Below are positions 14,773 to 21,777 of a stretch of 25,021 nucleotides of DNA, piece after piece (the stretch's first letter is position 1; every line of letters begins with the position of its first letter). The position numbers and the translations under genes were made by a program. The notes under the pieces are model-generated. The model ran no database searches and was not told the origin of the DNA. It saw nothing but the letters and a program-made list of their open reading frames with translations. The stretch is from a virus: the IMG/VR virus record IMGVR_UViG_3300023116_005055, positions 1-25,021 of that record; one strand, written 5' to 3'.

Positions 14773-15444
14773 ATGACAGGCGGAGCATATCGTCAATTTT
14801 TGAAAGACCTCCCAGGCTTGGATTCAGTGAAGGTTGCTCTTGAATTGGGTTCAAGGGATGCAAAAGACGCTGTGTGGTTGGCCGACCACTTTGGTTGCGA
14901 GGTCATCACGTGGGAAGCAAACCCGCCATCGATTGAGGTTTGTGAGTTTGTGATCGGCAACCGAGAGGACATAACGCTGGTCCCGTTTGCCGCATGGTCT
15001 GAAAACACCACCATCCCGTTCTATCCCGTCATCAACGGCAACGTGGGCGCGTCGTCGGCCTTCAAAGCAGACCCCACTTATCCCCACGAGCGTCGGTATC
15101 AGCAAAAGCAAATCGAGGTCAACGCCCTACGAGTTGAGGATTGGTGGAGCAACCGCCCAGCCCCAGAATTGCTGTGCATGGATTTGCAGGGAGCGGAGTT
15201 GGAGGCGTTGAAGGGTTGCGGCGAATTGCTTGACAACGTGGAGGTGATCGTGACGGAGGGGCAATACAGACCTCTATATCACGACACGCCGCTCCTGGCA
15301 GACCTTCAGGCGTTTCTTGAAGAGCACGACTTTCACATGGTGACGGGCAAACGTGTGAACGATTGGTTTGGCGATTTCCTCTTTGTCAAAGGTCGAGCGT
15401 GGGCGATTGCTTTGGAATCACACTTTCACCCCTCTCCATATTGA
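14773..15444 (+). CDS. FkbM-family SAM-dependent methyltransferase
   Basis: The 223-residue product has the FkbM signature. VALELGSRDAKDAVWLADHF near residues 21-40 is the SAM-binding glycine loop, EVITWEANPPS (43-53) carries the acidic ribose-binding residue, and LLCMDLQGAELEALKGC (133-149) is the family's 'DxxGxExxxLxG' motif. FkbM enzymes O-methylate small molecules, sugars or glycans. A virus could use one to modify its own or the host's surface glycans; the target cannot be read from the sequence. It sits between repair and clamp-loader genes with its own TATA-like box, so it looks like cargo rather than replication machinery. No signal peptide is present. Confidence 0.8.
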   Translation: MTGGAYRQFLKDLPGLDSVKVALELGSRDAKDAVWLADHFGCEVITWEANPPSIEVCEFVIGNREDITLVPFAAWSENTTIPFYPVINGNVGASSAFKADPTYPHERRYQQKQIEVNALRVEDWWSNRPAPELLCMDLQGAELEALKGCGELLDNVEVIVTEGQYRPLYHDTPLLADLQAFLEEHDFHMVTGKRVNDWFGDFLFVKGRAWAIALESHFHPSPY

Positions 15445-15470
15445 GATAACAAAGCATTGATATAGAGGAA
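15441..15470 (+). promoter_or_regulatory. Tandem TTGATA promoter of orphan gene 15486
   Basis: TTGAGA at 15441 and TTGATA at 15457 are 16 bp apart. CAAAGCATTGATATAG (15450-15465) is identical to the copy at 11120-11135. The downstream box lies 25 bp before the ATG at 15486, as expected for leaderless initiation. Confidence 0.65.
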
Positions 15471-15485
15471 ACGCTTCGTCCCGAC

Positions 15486-15716
15486 ATGAGCCGATACCTT
15501 TCCGAGATGGATATTCCTGAAAACTACGAATTCAGAGGCTACGATTACCACTTGTGGAAAGCCTACACCGAAGAAGGTATGGCTCGCATTGAAGCATCAG
15601 GCGTCCGATCTGGCTACGCCGAGCGAATGTATGGCGTTAACCGAGCCTGCGTCAAGCGTTGGACGATTGACGGCGTTGAGGTTTGGTGCGTCTACGCTCG
15701 CTATTGCTCTTGGTGA
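15486..15716 (+). CDS. Small orphan protein (76 aa)
   Basis: Unrecognised. The ATG at 15486 is fixed by the TTGATATAG box about 25 bp upstream. The product is rich in Tyr and Trp (FRGYDYHLWKAYTEEG, then VEVWCVYARYCSW at the end) and has an Arg-containing centre. There is no metal-binding cysteine pattern or membrane helix. It is a single-gene unit between the methyltransferase and RFC genes, with the same promoter type as orphan genes 836 and 11167. Its size and position are typical of viral accessory proteins. Confidence 0.6.
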   Translation: MSRYLSEMDIPENYEFRGYDYHLWKAYTEEGMARIEASGVRSGYAERMYGVNRACVKRWTIDGVEVWCVYARYCSW

Positions 15717-15731
15717 ATGTTGAGCCTCAAC

Positions 15732-15764
15732 CATTGAAGAGGGTGGGGCAGACAGTCCACCCTC
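15732..15764 (+). promoter_or_regulatory. GGGTGG-class promoter with palindrome, RFC small subunit gene
   Basis: CATTGAAGAGGGTGGGG has GGGTGG at 15741, 24 bp before the ATG at 15765. GAGGGTGG (15739-15746) is repeated inverted as CCACCCTC (15757-15764), which ends right at the start codon. The palindrome has a 10-nt centre and could be an operator or an RNA hairpin. Confidence 0.65.
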
Positions 15765-16787
15765 ATGCTCTGGGCTGAATCATACCGACCGCAAACGCTG
15801 GACGATGTCATTGGACAGGACCACATCACAAAGCGGCTACGCTACATGGTGGAAGAGTTGCATCGCACAGGCAACGATGCTGGCTTCCCCCACCTCATGT
15901 TTGCTGGCCCTGCGGGAACGGGCAAGACGGCCACCGCCGTGGCTCTCATGCGTTCTATGTTTGGGGATGATTGGAAGGCCAACTTCATTGAAATGAACGC
16001 CAGCGACGAGCGGTCGATTGGCGTTGTCCGCACTAAGGTCAAGGAGTTTGCTCGCCGTGGCGTGGTTGGGACATACCTTGCGGGGGAGACGATCCGCCCC
16101 ATCCCGTTCAATGTGGTTTTTCTGGATGAATGCGACCAACTGACCCCCGACGCTCAAGGTGCTCTCCGCCGTATCATGGAGCAATATTCCAAGCAGACCC
16201 GCTTCATTCTATCGTGCAATTATCCGCATCGGCTCATAGACCCCGTTAAAGACCGCTGTGCGTTCTCCGACACACGATTCCGCCCCATCAGCCCAGCCAC
16301 CGTTTACGACGCTCTGGTGAACGTTGTGGAGCGTGAAAACCTCAACATCCAAGAGGATGCCGTTGAAGCGATTGGCGAGTTGTGTCGTGGCTCAATGCGG
16401 AAGGCGTTGAACATCCTCTTTGCCGCCACACGTGTGCCAACCGCCGCAACCGTTGACGATGTCAAGGATGTCGTGAGCGAACTCGACCCCAAAGCCAGGA
16501 CACGTCTGCTGGCGACGGTCATGCGAGCCAACTCATCGACGGACGAGAAGGAATACACGAGCCTGTATCGCCGTGTAGACCGTATGGTTGAGGAATTGGG
16601 CGAGCAGGGTTTCAGCGGAGCGGACGTGCTGGACTCAATCTATCGTGCCGCCTCGGAGGATGACAAAATGCCGCTGACGTTGAAGCGTTCAATTTTCAAG
16701 GGAGTCGGTGAGGCTCTTTATCACGCCAGCGTGACCCAAGACGACCTGCTGACGGTCAAGACATTTCTGCGGGGGCTTGAGGTTTGA
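15765..16787 (+). CDS. rfcS: Replication factor C small subunit (clamp loader ATPase)
   Basis: The 340-residue protein matches archaeal RFC small subunits in length and order. The start LWAESYRPQTLDDVIGQ is the RFC-box I type. Walker A is GPAGTGKT (48-55), NASDERSIGVVR (78-89) is the RFC box after it, Walker B is VVFLDECD (117-124) and sensor 1 is LSCNYPHRLI (149-158). The family's arginine-finger box SRC is DRC here (163-165), keeping Arg164 and Cys165. Sensor 2 is GSMRKALNIL. The subunit forms the ATP-driven loader for the PCNA-like clamp encoded at 11657, with the RFC-large-like protein at 21704 as partner. The stop overlaps the TTG start of the next gene. Confidence 0.95.
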   Translation: MLWAESYRPQTLDDVIGQDHITKRLRYMVEELHRTGNDAGFPHLMFAGPAGTGKTATAVALMRSMFGDDWKANFIEMNASDERSIGVVRTKVKEFARRGVVGTYLAGETIRPIPFNVVFLDECDQLTPDAQGALRRIMEQYSKQTRFILSCNYPHRLIDPVKDRCAFSDTRFRPISPATVYDALVNVVERENLNIQEDAVEAIGELCRGSMRKALNILFAATRVPTAATVDDVKDVVSELDPKARTRLLATVMRANSSTDEKEYTSLYRRVDRMVEELGEQGFSGADVLDSIYRAASEDDKMPLTLKRSIFKGVGEALYHASVTQDDLLTVKTFLRGLEV

Positions 16788-17143
16788 CCGATCCGCTGAC
16801 CCTTGACGACAACCCAGCCCTGCTTGAAATCCTACGAGAGCGGCTGGCGTTGGGTGCAGAACGCTACGGTCACGGGCTACGATCAGGAGATGACACGACC
16901 CAATGGGGAACGAAAGAGGATTCATGGGCTGAAATGGGGCTGGAAGAAATCCTGGACATGACGATTTATCTGGCCTGCGCCCTTCTCCGTGTCCGTCGAT
17001 TTGAGGCTGAGGCCGCTGAGAAGTTGAGGGACGCTGAAATTGCCCTAAAGCAGGCCGAGACGATGAGAAGTCAAGCCTTCACGGGCGTTAAAGAGGGTGG
17101 GGACACGTGGCTGAAACGATGGTTCAAAAGACCCCGCTCTTGA
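16784..17143 (+). CDS. Putative MazG-like nucleotide pyrophosphohydrolase
   Basis: The start is TTG at 16784, sharing bases with the RFC stop (TTTGA). The 119-residue product has an N-terminal helical part with LALGAERYGHGLR and SWAEMGLEEILDMTIYLACALL, which resemble the EExxE...D helices of phage MazG-like proteins and the 'AEKYG' motif of related enzymes. Such enzymes hydrolyse dNTPs or other NTPs. The last 50 residues are a likely coiled coil and a Trp/Lys-rich end. The metal-binding residues are not all clear, so an inactive relative is possible. The end overlaps the first 25 bases of the polymerase gene and carries that gene's promoter. Confidence 0.4.
   Translation: MTDPLTLDDNPALLEILRERLALGAERYGHGLRSGDDTTQWGTKEDSWAEMGLEEILDMTIYLACALLRVRRFEAEAAEKLRDAEIALKQAETMRSQAFTGVKEGGDTWLKRWFKRPRS
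17088..17102 (+). promoter_or_regulatory. GGGTGG-class promoter of the DNA polymerase gene
   Basis: TTAAAGAGGGTGGGG lies within the preceding coding region. Its GGGTGG at 17095 is exactly 24 bp before the ATG at 17119. This spacing supports that ATG as the polymerase start. Confidence 0.65.
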
Positions 17144-19770
17144 TTGTTGGTGTGACCTATCAAGACGACCCGTTGGTCACCAAACTACGGGTGAAGAACC
17201 TCAAGGGTGAAGCGTTCAACATTGAAGTCACGGGCATCCAGCCACGGTTTTGGACGGAGAAGAACCCAGCGGGGATGCAACTCCCAGAGCAGGTGAAGTC
17301 CGCCAAACCCTCTCGGTTCAAGTCAATCACAGGCACACCGCTCTTTGAAATCCGTGTGGACAAACCCTCCGATATCCGTGAAGTGAGGGACTTCTTCTAT
17401 CCCCACTATTGTGCTGACGTTCCGTGGGCGACCTTTGTCCGCTGGATCGCAGGCTGGACAGCCGTTATTGAAGCCAATACCGCCCTCCTCAACACGTCCA
17501 GGAGGTTCAGGCCAAAGGACATCACACCGTCCGAGGTGGAGGTTGGGTTGTTCAAGTTGGACACGATGTATTTTGACATTGAAACGGAGGATTGGCTGGA
17601 CGTTGATGACCCACAGGGGCGGATAGTCAGCATCGCCGTCTATGACGACAAGACCGACCGCCACATCGTTGCGACCACGGCTCATACGTCCGAGCGTCAA
17701 GTCCGCCGCTTCTTATCCTCTCAAGACGCTCTCCACTCCGTTGTTGAGCATGACAACGACATCCCGCCGCTCGACGCTGACAAAATCCACGTCGTGAACA
17801 TTGAGGGCGCGGATGAGAACGAGCGTGAAGCGGCTTTGATGTGGTGGTTCAAGCACACGATTGAGCAATTCAACCCAGATGTGATCGCCGCACACAACGG
17901 GAGGGACTACGATATCCCGTATTGCCGCAACCGTTGTCGCCTTCAAAACAAAGCCATGCGGAGGGAATACGGAGATAACGTCCCCGTGTTTCACCGATAC
18001 CCACGCCTGTTTGAAGCCCGCCGCCCTCTCCGCCCCCACTTTGACACCAAGATGGCCTACGCCGAGCAGGTTCAAGGGGCGGCATTGACAACGGGGCAGT
18101 CGTCTTTGGCGTGGATGGGTGGGGCAACGTTGGGCTACGGCAAAGTGCCGAGAACATCCATCGTTGACATGATGAAGAACGACCCCATGATGCTGGCCGT
18201 TTACAACATCTGGGACAACGTGGTCGCCGCACGATCCATGCAGAAACTTGACCTCGTGGGCTTTTACACCTTCAAGACGGCCTGGCACAACTCCACGCTA
18301 CACAACGCCCACAGCAATATGATGCTGGTTGAGGACATGATGGGGCATTTGCTCTGGGAGCGTGATACCGTCATGCCCTCTTTGGACGTAGTGCGAGAAC
18401 GGTTGCCGACCAGCGGCATTGAGCAGGGCGGGTTTGTCATGGATGCACCCACGGGCGTTTGGCTCAACGCTATGGAGTTGGACAATTCAAAGGAATACCC
18501 CTCCGCCATCATCAGCGGCAACCTTGACCCAGCAACCAAAGTGAACCCAGCGGATTATCCAGACGGCTTCCCCTTCCCCGTGGCTACAACTCCATCGGGG
18601 CGCGTATATCGACAAGACTTTGAAGGCTTGATGCCCAGCATTCTGCGCTACCTCGCAACCAACCGTGACATCGTGCGGGCTGAGATGGGCGAGGCTGAAC
18701 GTGCGGGCAACTACGACGAAGCGGAACGGCTCAACAAAAAGCAACGGGTCATGAAGGAGAATATGAACAGTTGGTATGGGGTGTTGGGTTCTGGGCGGAC
18801 TGAAAAGACCCGTGGCCGTCCGTTCCGTTTGGCCGACCCTGAAATTGGGAGCGACATCACGGAGATAGCACGTGTTCACAACAATTGGAACAAGGAATGG
18901 ATCGAGCGGGTCGGCGTCGATTTCACCGTTGGCGAGGGTGCTCAAGGATTGAGATTTGAAAACATTGATAAACCCCCAGCCCATGTCGGCATGGTTCTCC
19001 GCTTCAAGACCATCTACCAAGACACGGACTCGTGCAAGGTCAGCATCATCAATCAGCCCCCAGATATGACACCAGCACAGGTGGCGACCGTTGCCCACCT
19101 TCTATGTGATGGGCTGAACGAGTCCTTCCATGAGTTTGTTCAAACGACGCTGGGCATTCCTAAGAATGAGTTTTTTGAAATCAAGCCCGACGCTTTCTAT
19201 GCTCGATATTTCCAATGGGGCGTGAAGAAGCGGTATGCCTACGTTGACTATGACGGCAAGTTTGGCTACCGTGGCGTGGAGATGCGACGATCCTCAACGC
19301 CGCCAGCCGTCAAGACGTTTCAGCAGTCCCTCTTTGATTGCATTCTGGGCGGTGGTGAACGTGGCGATATCAACGCCCTCGTCCGCAGGCTGAAGGATGA
19401 AATGCTGTCCGATGCTTTCACCGATGCTGACTTCGGCCAACCCCACGGCATCAAGAAGCCAGGAACGATGGCTCATCGAGCCGCCATGTGGAGCAACGCC
19501 AACCTTGACACGCACTTTGAGTTGGGCGACAAGCCTGTGATATACACGGCTCAATCAACCCCCAACGGGTTGCCAGCGAACCGCATGGTCGCTCTTGAAT
19601 GGGGTGAGAACCCAGCCGACTGGGGCGTGGTTGTGGATCGTGAAGCCAGCATCACCCGCCTCTTTGCTAACTCCAACTCCTTCGCCGCCATTTTGGGCGC
19701 GTTCAAAACGTCATGGGAGCGGGCGTTGGCGGGCATGGGGCAGGCTGACATGGGAGACTGGTTTGCTTGA
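17119..19770 (+). CDS. polB: Family B DNA polymerase with proofreading exonuclease
   Basis: The 883-residue product uses the ATG at 17119 (a GTG at 17107 is in frame), chosen by the promoter spacing. Exonuclease motifs are YFDIETE (151-157, D153 and E155), NGRDYDIPY (260-268, D265) and YNIWD (362-366). Polymerase motif A is LDNSKEYPS (454-462, D455), motif B is KENMNSWYG (546-554) and motif C is YQDTDS (633-638, D635 and D637). The thumb region has KKRYAYVDY (703-711) and RGVEMRRSS. All catalytic residues are present, so both synthesis and 3'-5' proofreading should be active. There is no protein-priming insertion, which fits RNA/DNA-primed synthesis by the AEP primase and clamp. Motifs A and C are not interrupted by an intein. 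Confidence 0.97.
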   Translation: MVQKTPLLIVGVTYQDDPLVTKLRVKNLKGEAFNIEVTGIQPRFWTEKNPAGMQLPEQVKSAKPSRFKSITGTPLFEIRVDKPSDIREVRDFFYPHYCADVPWATFVRWIAGWTAVIEANTALLNTSRRFRPKDITPSEVEVGLFKLDTMYFDIETEDWLDVDDPQGRIVSIAVYDDKTDRHIVATTAHTSERQVRRFLSSQDALHSVVEHDNDIPPLDADKIHVVNIEGADENEREAALMWWFKHTIEQFNPDVIAAHNGRDYDIPYCRNRCRLQNKAMRREYGDNVPVFHRYPRLFEARRPLRPHFDTKMAYAEQVQGAALTTGQSSLAWMGGATLGYGKVPRTSIVDMMKNDPMMLAVYNIWDNVVAARSMQKLDLVGFYTFKTAWHNSTLHNAHSNMMLVEDMMGHLLWERDTVMPSLDVVRERLPTSGIEQGGFVMDAPTGVWLNAMELDNSKEYPSAIISGNLDPATKVNPADYPDGFPFPVATTPSGRVYRQDFEGLMPSILRYLATNRDIVRAEMGEAERAGNYDEAERLNKKQRVMKENMNSWYGVLGSGRTEKTRGRPFRLADPEIGSDITEIARVHNNWNKEWIERVGVDFTVGEGAQGLRFENIDKPPAHVGMVLRFKTIYQDTDSCKVSIINQPPDMTPAQVATVAHLLCDGLNESFHEFVQTTLGIPKNEFFEIKPDAFYARYFQWGVKKRYAYVDYDGKFGYRGVEMRRSSTPPAVKTFQQSLFDCILGGGERGDINALVRRLKDEMLSDAFTDADFGQPHGIKKPGTMAHRAAMWSNANLDTHFELGDKPVIYTAQSTPNGLPANRMVALEWGENPADWGVVVDREASITRLFANSNSFAAILGAFKTSWERALAGMGQADMGDWFA

Positions 19771-20216
19771 CCCAGACCAGCAAATACACGCTGGCGTATC
19801 GATTGCTGAGAGGCAACTGCGGGCTGACCCACTTTGAAGTCCGCCATATCCTCAAAACACACTACGGGCCGCTGGCTCTCCACGAGAACCTGCTCAAACG
19901 TGAAGCAAAGCGAGAGCGGGATGAATTGAGCACCGTGATCGAAGCGACCGCTTTGTTGGCAAACCACGCCGAGCCAGAAGAGGCCGCTCAGCGGTTGCGT
20001 AGGCTGATTGAAGAGGACGACAACCTTGACTACCTCATTTGCCGCCAAGCCGCCAAGCAAATCCGAGCCTGGCACCCAGATTGGGGTGAAGCCGAGCGTC
20101 AATCAATGGAGAAGGTGCTGGCGTGGTTGCGGGTGAAAGAGCAACGACGCGCCCTCCGTGAATGGAAGAAGCGCAACCTGCTGACGTATCTGCGGGTTCA
20201 AGGTTTAGACCTCTAA
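19767..20216 (+). CDS. Helical basic hypothetical protein (149 aa)
   Basis: The start is TTG at 19767, overlapping the polymerase stop (TTGA), with GGGAG about 10 bp upstream. The product is almost wholly helical and charged: KREAKRERDELSTVI in the middle and VKEQRRALREWKKRNLL near the end. No domain is recognised. Coupling to the polymerase gene suggests a replication-associated accessory, but nothing in the sequence shows this. A short inverted repeat covers its stop codon. Confidence 0.6.
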   Translation: MTQTSKYTLAYRLLRGNCGLTHFEVRHILKTHYGPLALHENLLKREAKRERDELSTVIEATALLANHAEPEEAAQRLRRLIEEDDNLDYLICRQAAKQIRAWHPDWGEAERQSMEKVLAWLRVKEQRRALREWKKRNLLTYLRVQGLDL

Positions 20217-20219
20217 ACT

Positions 20220-20257
20220 CTCAATGGTTCATGCTTTCAATGTGTTGGGTTTATATG
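20220..20257 (+). promoter_or_regulatory. TATA promoter (TTTATATG class) of the MoxR gene
   Basis: TTTATATG lies at 20250-20257, after CTCAATGGTTC and TTTCAATGTGTTGGG. This 38-bp block differs at only two positions from 22640-22677. TCAATG recurs 16 bp apart (20221 and 20237). The start codon is 82 bp from the TATA box, so an mRNA leader of about 55 nt with GGAGATGA (20318-20325) is expected. Confidence 0.8.
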
Positions 20258-20317
20258 GTGTGACTTGCTGGCGTAGGATAACCCCACAGGAACAGGGGCA
20301 ACAAAACACAACAAAAA

Positions 20318-20325
20318 GGAGATGA
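20318..20325 (+). promoter_or_regulatory. Ribosome-binding site of the MoxR gene
   Basis: GGAGATGA matches the archaeal consensus GGAGGTGA at 7 of 8 bases and lies 6 bp before the ATG at 20332. An in-frame ATG at 20338 is less well placed. It is among the few genes here with both a leader and a strong site. Confidence 0.65.
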
Positions 20326-20331
20326 AGAAAA

Positions 20332-21510
20332 ATGGGAATGATTGAAAATATGAGAGACGCAGTTGAAATGGCTGGCGGTCGCATGAGCGAGGAGGCATAC
20401 CTCCGAGACGTGCAAACGCTAATCGAGAAGGACGGGGGCAACACCAGCCTTGAGAGCCTACGAGCAAACGCCTTCGCAAAGCGACGCATGGTCCCCGCAG
20501 GGGTCATGCGTGTCACCATTGGCGACACCAAAGAAGTCTGGCTACAAGAAAAGGCTGAAGAAATCCTGAGCGGGACGCTCTCTGGAATGCCTCAAGCCAC
20601 CAAAATTGAAATGGACTACCACACGGGAGAAGGAGCATACAACGGCATCGCCGTCCGTGGCGTTGACGAATTCCCTCAGCACCTTCACGCCAACATTTAC
20701 CGACCAGGCTCGGTCATGTTTGAAGAAACCAGCAAGGGCGAGATGCGCTTGATGAGCATCGCCTACCGCACAGGCCACCACATCATGTTCACGGGGCCAA
20801 AAGGTTGCGGCAAAACGATGGCCGTCAAAGCCTTCGCCAGCCACATTGGTCTGCCCGTTCTCCGTGTCAATTGCTCGGAGGGCATCACCGAAGACCAGTT
20901 TATTGGCTACCGCACCATCGTCGACGGCGAGGTTGTTTGGATTGACGGCCTTTTGCCTATCGCCATGCGCCACGGTTGCCTTTTGCTTTTGGATGAGTTT
21001 AACGGAGCACGAGCCGAGATTCTGATCGCTCTCAACAGTGTCGGAGACAGCGGCACGTTGCTCCTTCCGCTCAACAACAACGAGGTCATCAAGGCACACC
21101 CGTCCTTCCGCATGGTTGCGACCATGAACCCCGTTGACGGCTACGAAGGCGTTCAGCAGGTCAATCAAGCAACGAAAGACCGCTTCGCCCTTCAACTCGA
21201 CTTTGATTATCTGGAAGCCGACAAGGAGATTAGCGTCATCCAAAAGGTCAGCGGCATCACCAACCCACCGCTCGCCCGTGAATTGGTGGCCCTCGCCAAC
21301 GACCTCCGCCGTCTCCGCCGAGACCACACGCTGGAGTCCGACACCTCGACCCGCACCCTCATTCAAATGATGGAGATGAGCGGCGACCTCAACGTCACCG
21401 AGTTGGTTGACTACATCATGGTCGGCAAATACGAAGCCCATGAAGCCGAGGATGTCCGCATGGCCGCACGAGCCCGCCTCTCCGCCTACGGTGCAGTCCC
21501 GTCCGCTTGA
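20332..21510 (+). CDS. MoxR-type AAA+ ATPase (CbbQ/NorQ/CobS-like)
   Basis: The 392-residue product has an N-terminal 140-residue region without a motif, then a MoxR-type AAA+ core. Walker A is GPKGCGKT (155-162), Walker B is LLLLDEFNGA (217-226), sensor 1 is MVATMNPVDG (261-270), the pre-sensor strand is QATKDRF (279-285) with an arginine-finger Arg, and the lid region contains TRTLIQMMEM. MoxR proteins remodel or activate partners together with a VWA protein, and the protein at 22699 is the likely partner. Homologues in phages are often named CobS after a cobalt chelatase subunit, but no chelatase gene lies here. The promoter, the leader and the ribosome-binding site suggest good expression. 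Confidence 0.88.
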   Translation: MGMIENMRDAVEMAGGRMSEEAYLRDVQTLIEKDGGNTSLESLRANAFAKRRMVPAGVMRVTIGDTKEVWLQEKAEEILSGTLSGMPQATKIEMDYHTGEGAYNGIAVRGVDEFPQHLHANIYRPGSVMFEETSKGEMRLMSIAYRTGHHIMFTGPKGCGKTMAVKAFASHIGLPVLRVNCSEGITEDQFIGYRTIVDGEVVWIDGLLPIAMRHGCLLLLDEFNGARAEILIALNSVGDSGTLLLPLNNNEVIKAHPSFRMVATMNPVDGYEGVQQVNQATKDRFALQLDFDYLEADKEISVIQKVSGITNPPLARELVALANDLRRLRRDHTLESDTSTRTLIQMMEMSGDLNVTELVDYIMVGKYEAHEAEDVRMAARARLSAYGAVPSA

Positions 21511-21603
21511 TGCTCTCTGGGGCAGGTTGTTCCACGGTGGCGGGGGTGCTTGCCCCACGCATTCCCAACCCCCGCCACCACCCTCTCATTGAAGAGGGTG
21601 GGG
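21511..21603 (+). terminator. Hairpin region and promoter between MoxR and coiled-coil genes
   Basis: A perfect 12-bp stem GGTGGCGGGGGT (21536-21547) pairs with ACCCCCGCCACC (21568-21579) around a 20-nt loop. A second 9-bp stem pairs CCACCCTCT (21578-21586) with AGAGGGTGG (21593-21601). The second contains the GGGTGG element itself. The first may end the MoxR transcript. The two stems share bases 21578-21579 and so can compete. Confidence 0.5.
21588..21603 (+). promoter_or_regulatory. GGGTGG-class promoter of the coiled-coil gene
   Basis: ATTGAAGAGGGTGGGG has GGGTGG at 21596, 23 bp before the ATG at 21619. The sequence CATTGAAGAGGGTGGGG is the same as at the RFC promoter. Confidence 0.6.
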
Positions 21604-21618
21604 AACGACGAGCAAACC

Positions 21619-21777
21619 ATGAGCGACGCAGACCTCAAACATGAAATCCAAAGACTGACGACCCGCATTGAGGCGTTGGAGCGGCTGGTTGAAAATCTGG
21701 CCGATGCCCTCCGCCCTCGACCAAAGGACTACGCCCAGCGACGGATCGGGGACGACTTTGACACCCGCCACGGATGA
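21619..21777 (+). CDS. Short coiled-coil protein (52 aa)
   Basis: The ATG at 21619 is set by a GGGTGG element 23 bp upstream, although the frame is open further back. The 52-residue peptide has a heptad pattern in LKHEIQRLTTRIEALERLV and on to LADAL, ending with a basic PRPKDYAQRR segment and DDFDTRHG. It is probably a dimeric coiled coil. It lies before the RFC-large-like gene and overlaps it if that gene starts at 21704. No function is known. It could be an adaptor between the MoxR protein and others, but nothing shows that. Confidence 0.6.
   Translation: MSDADLKHEIQRLTTRIEALERLVENLADALRPRPKDYAQRRIGDDFDTRHG

Noticed and set aside
17119-19770. Intein in DNA polymerase
   Set aside because: Motifs A, B and C are uninterrupted and the length is normal for a family B polymerase.
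20203-20218. Inverted repeat GTTTAGA/TCTAAAC as a terminator
   Set aside because: The loop would have only two bases, the stem is short and AT-rich, and no T-rich tract follows.
20542-21558. Long minus-strand frame of 338 codons opposite the MoxR gene
   Set aside because: It lies wholly opposite a gene with clear AAA+ motifs and shows no motif of its own. Codon bias on the + strand readily leaves such open antisense frames.
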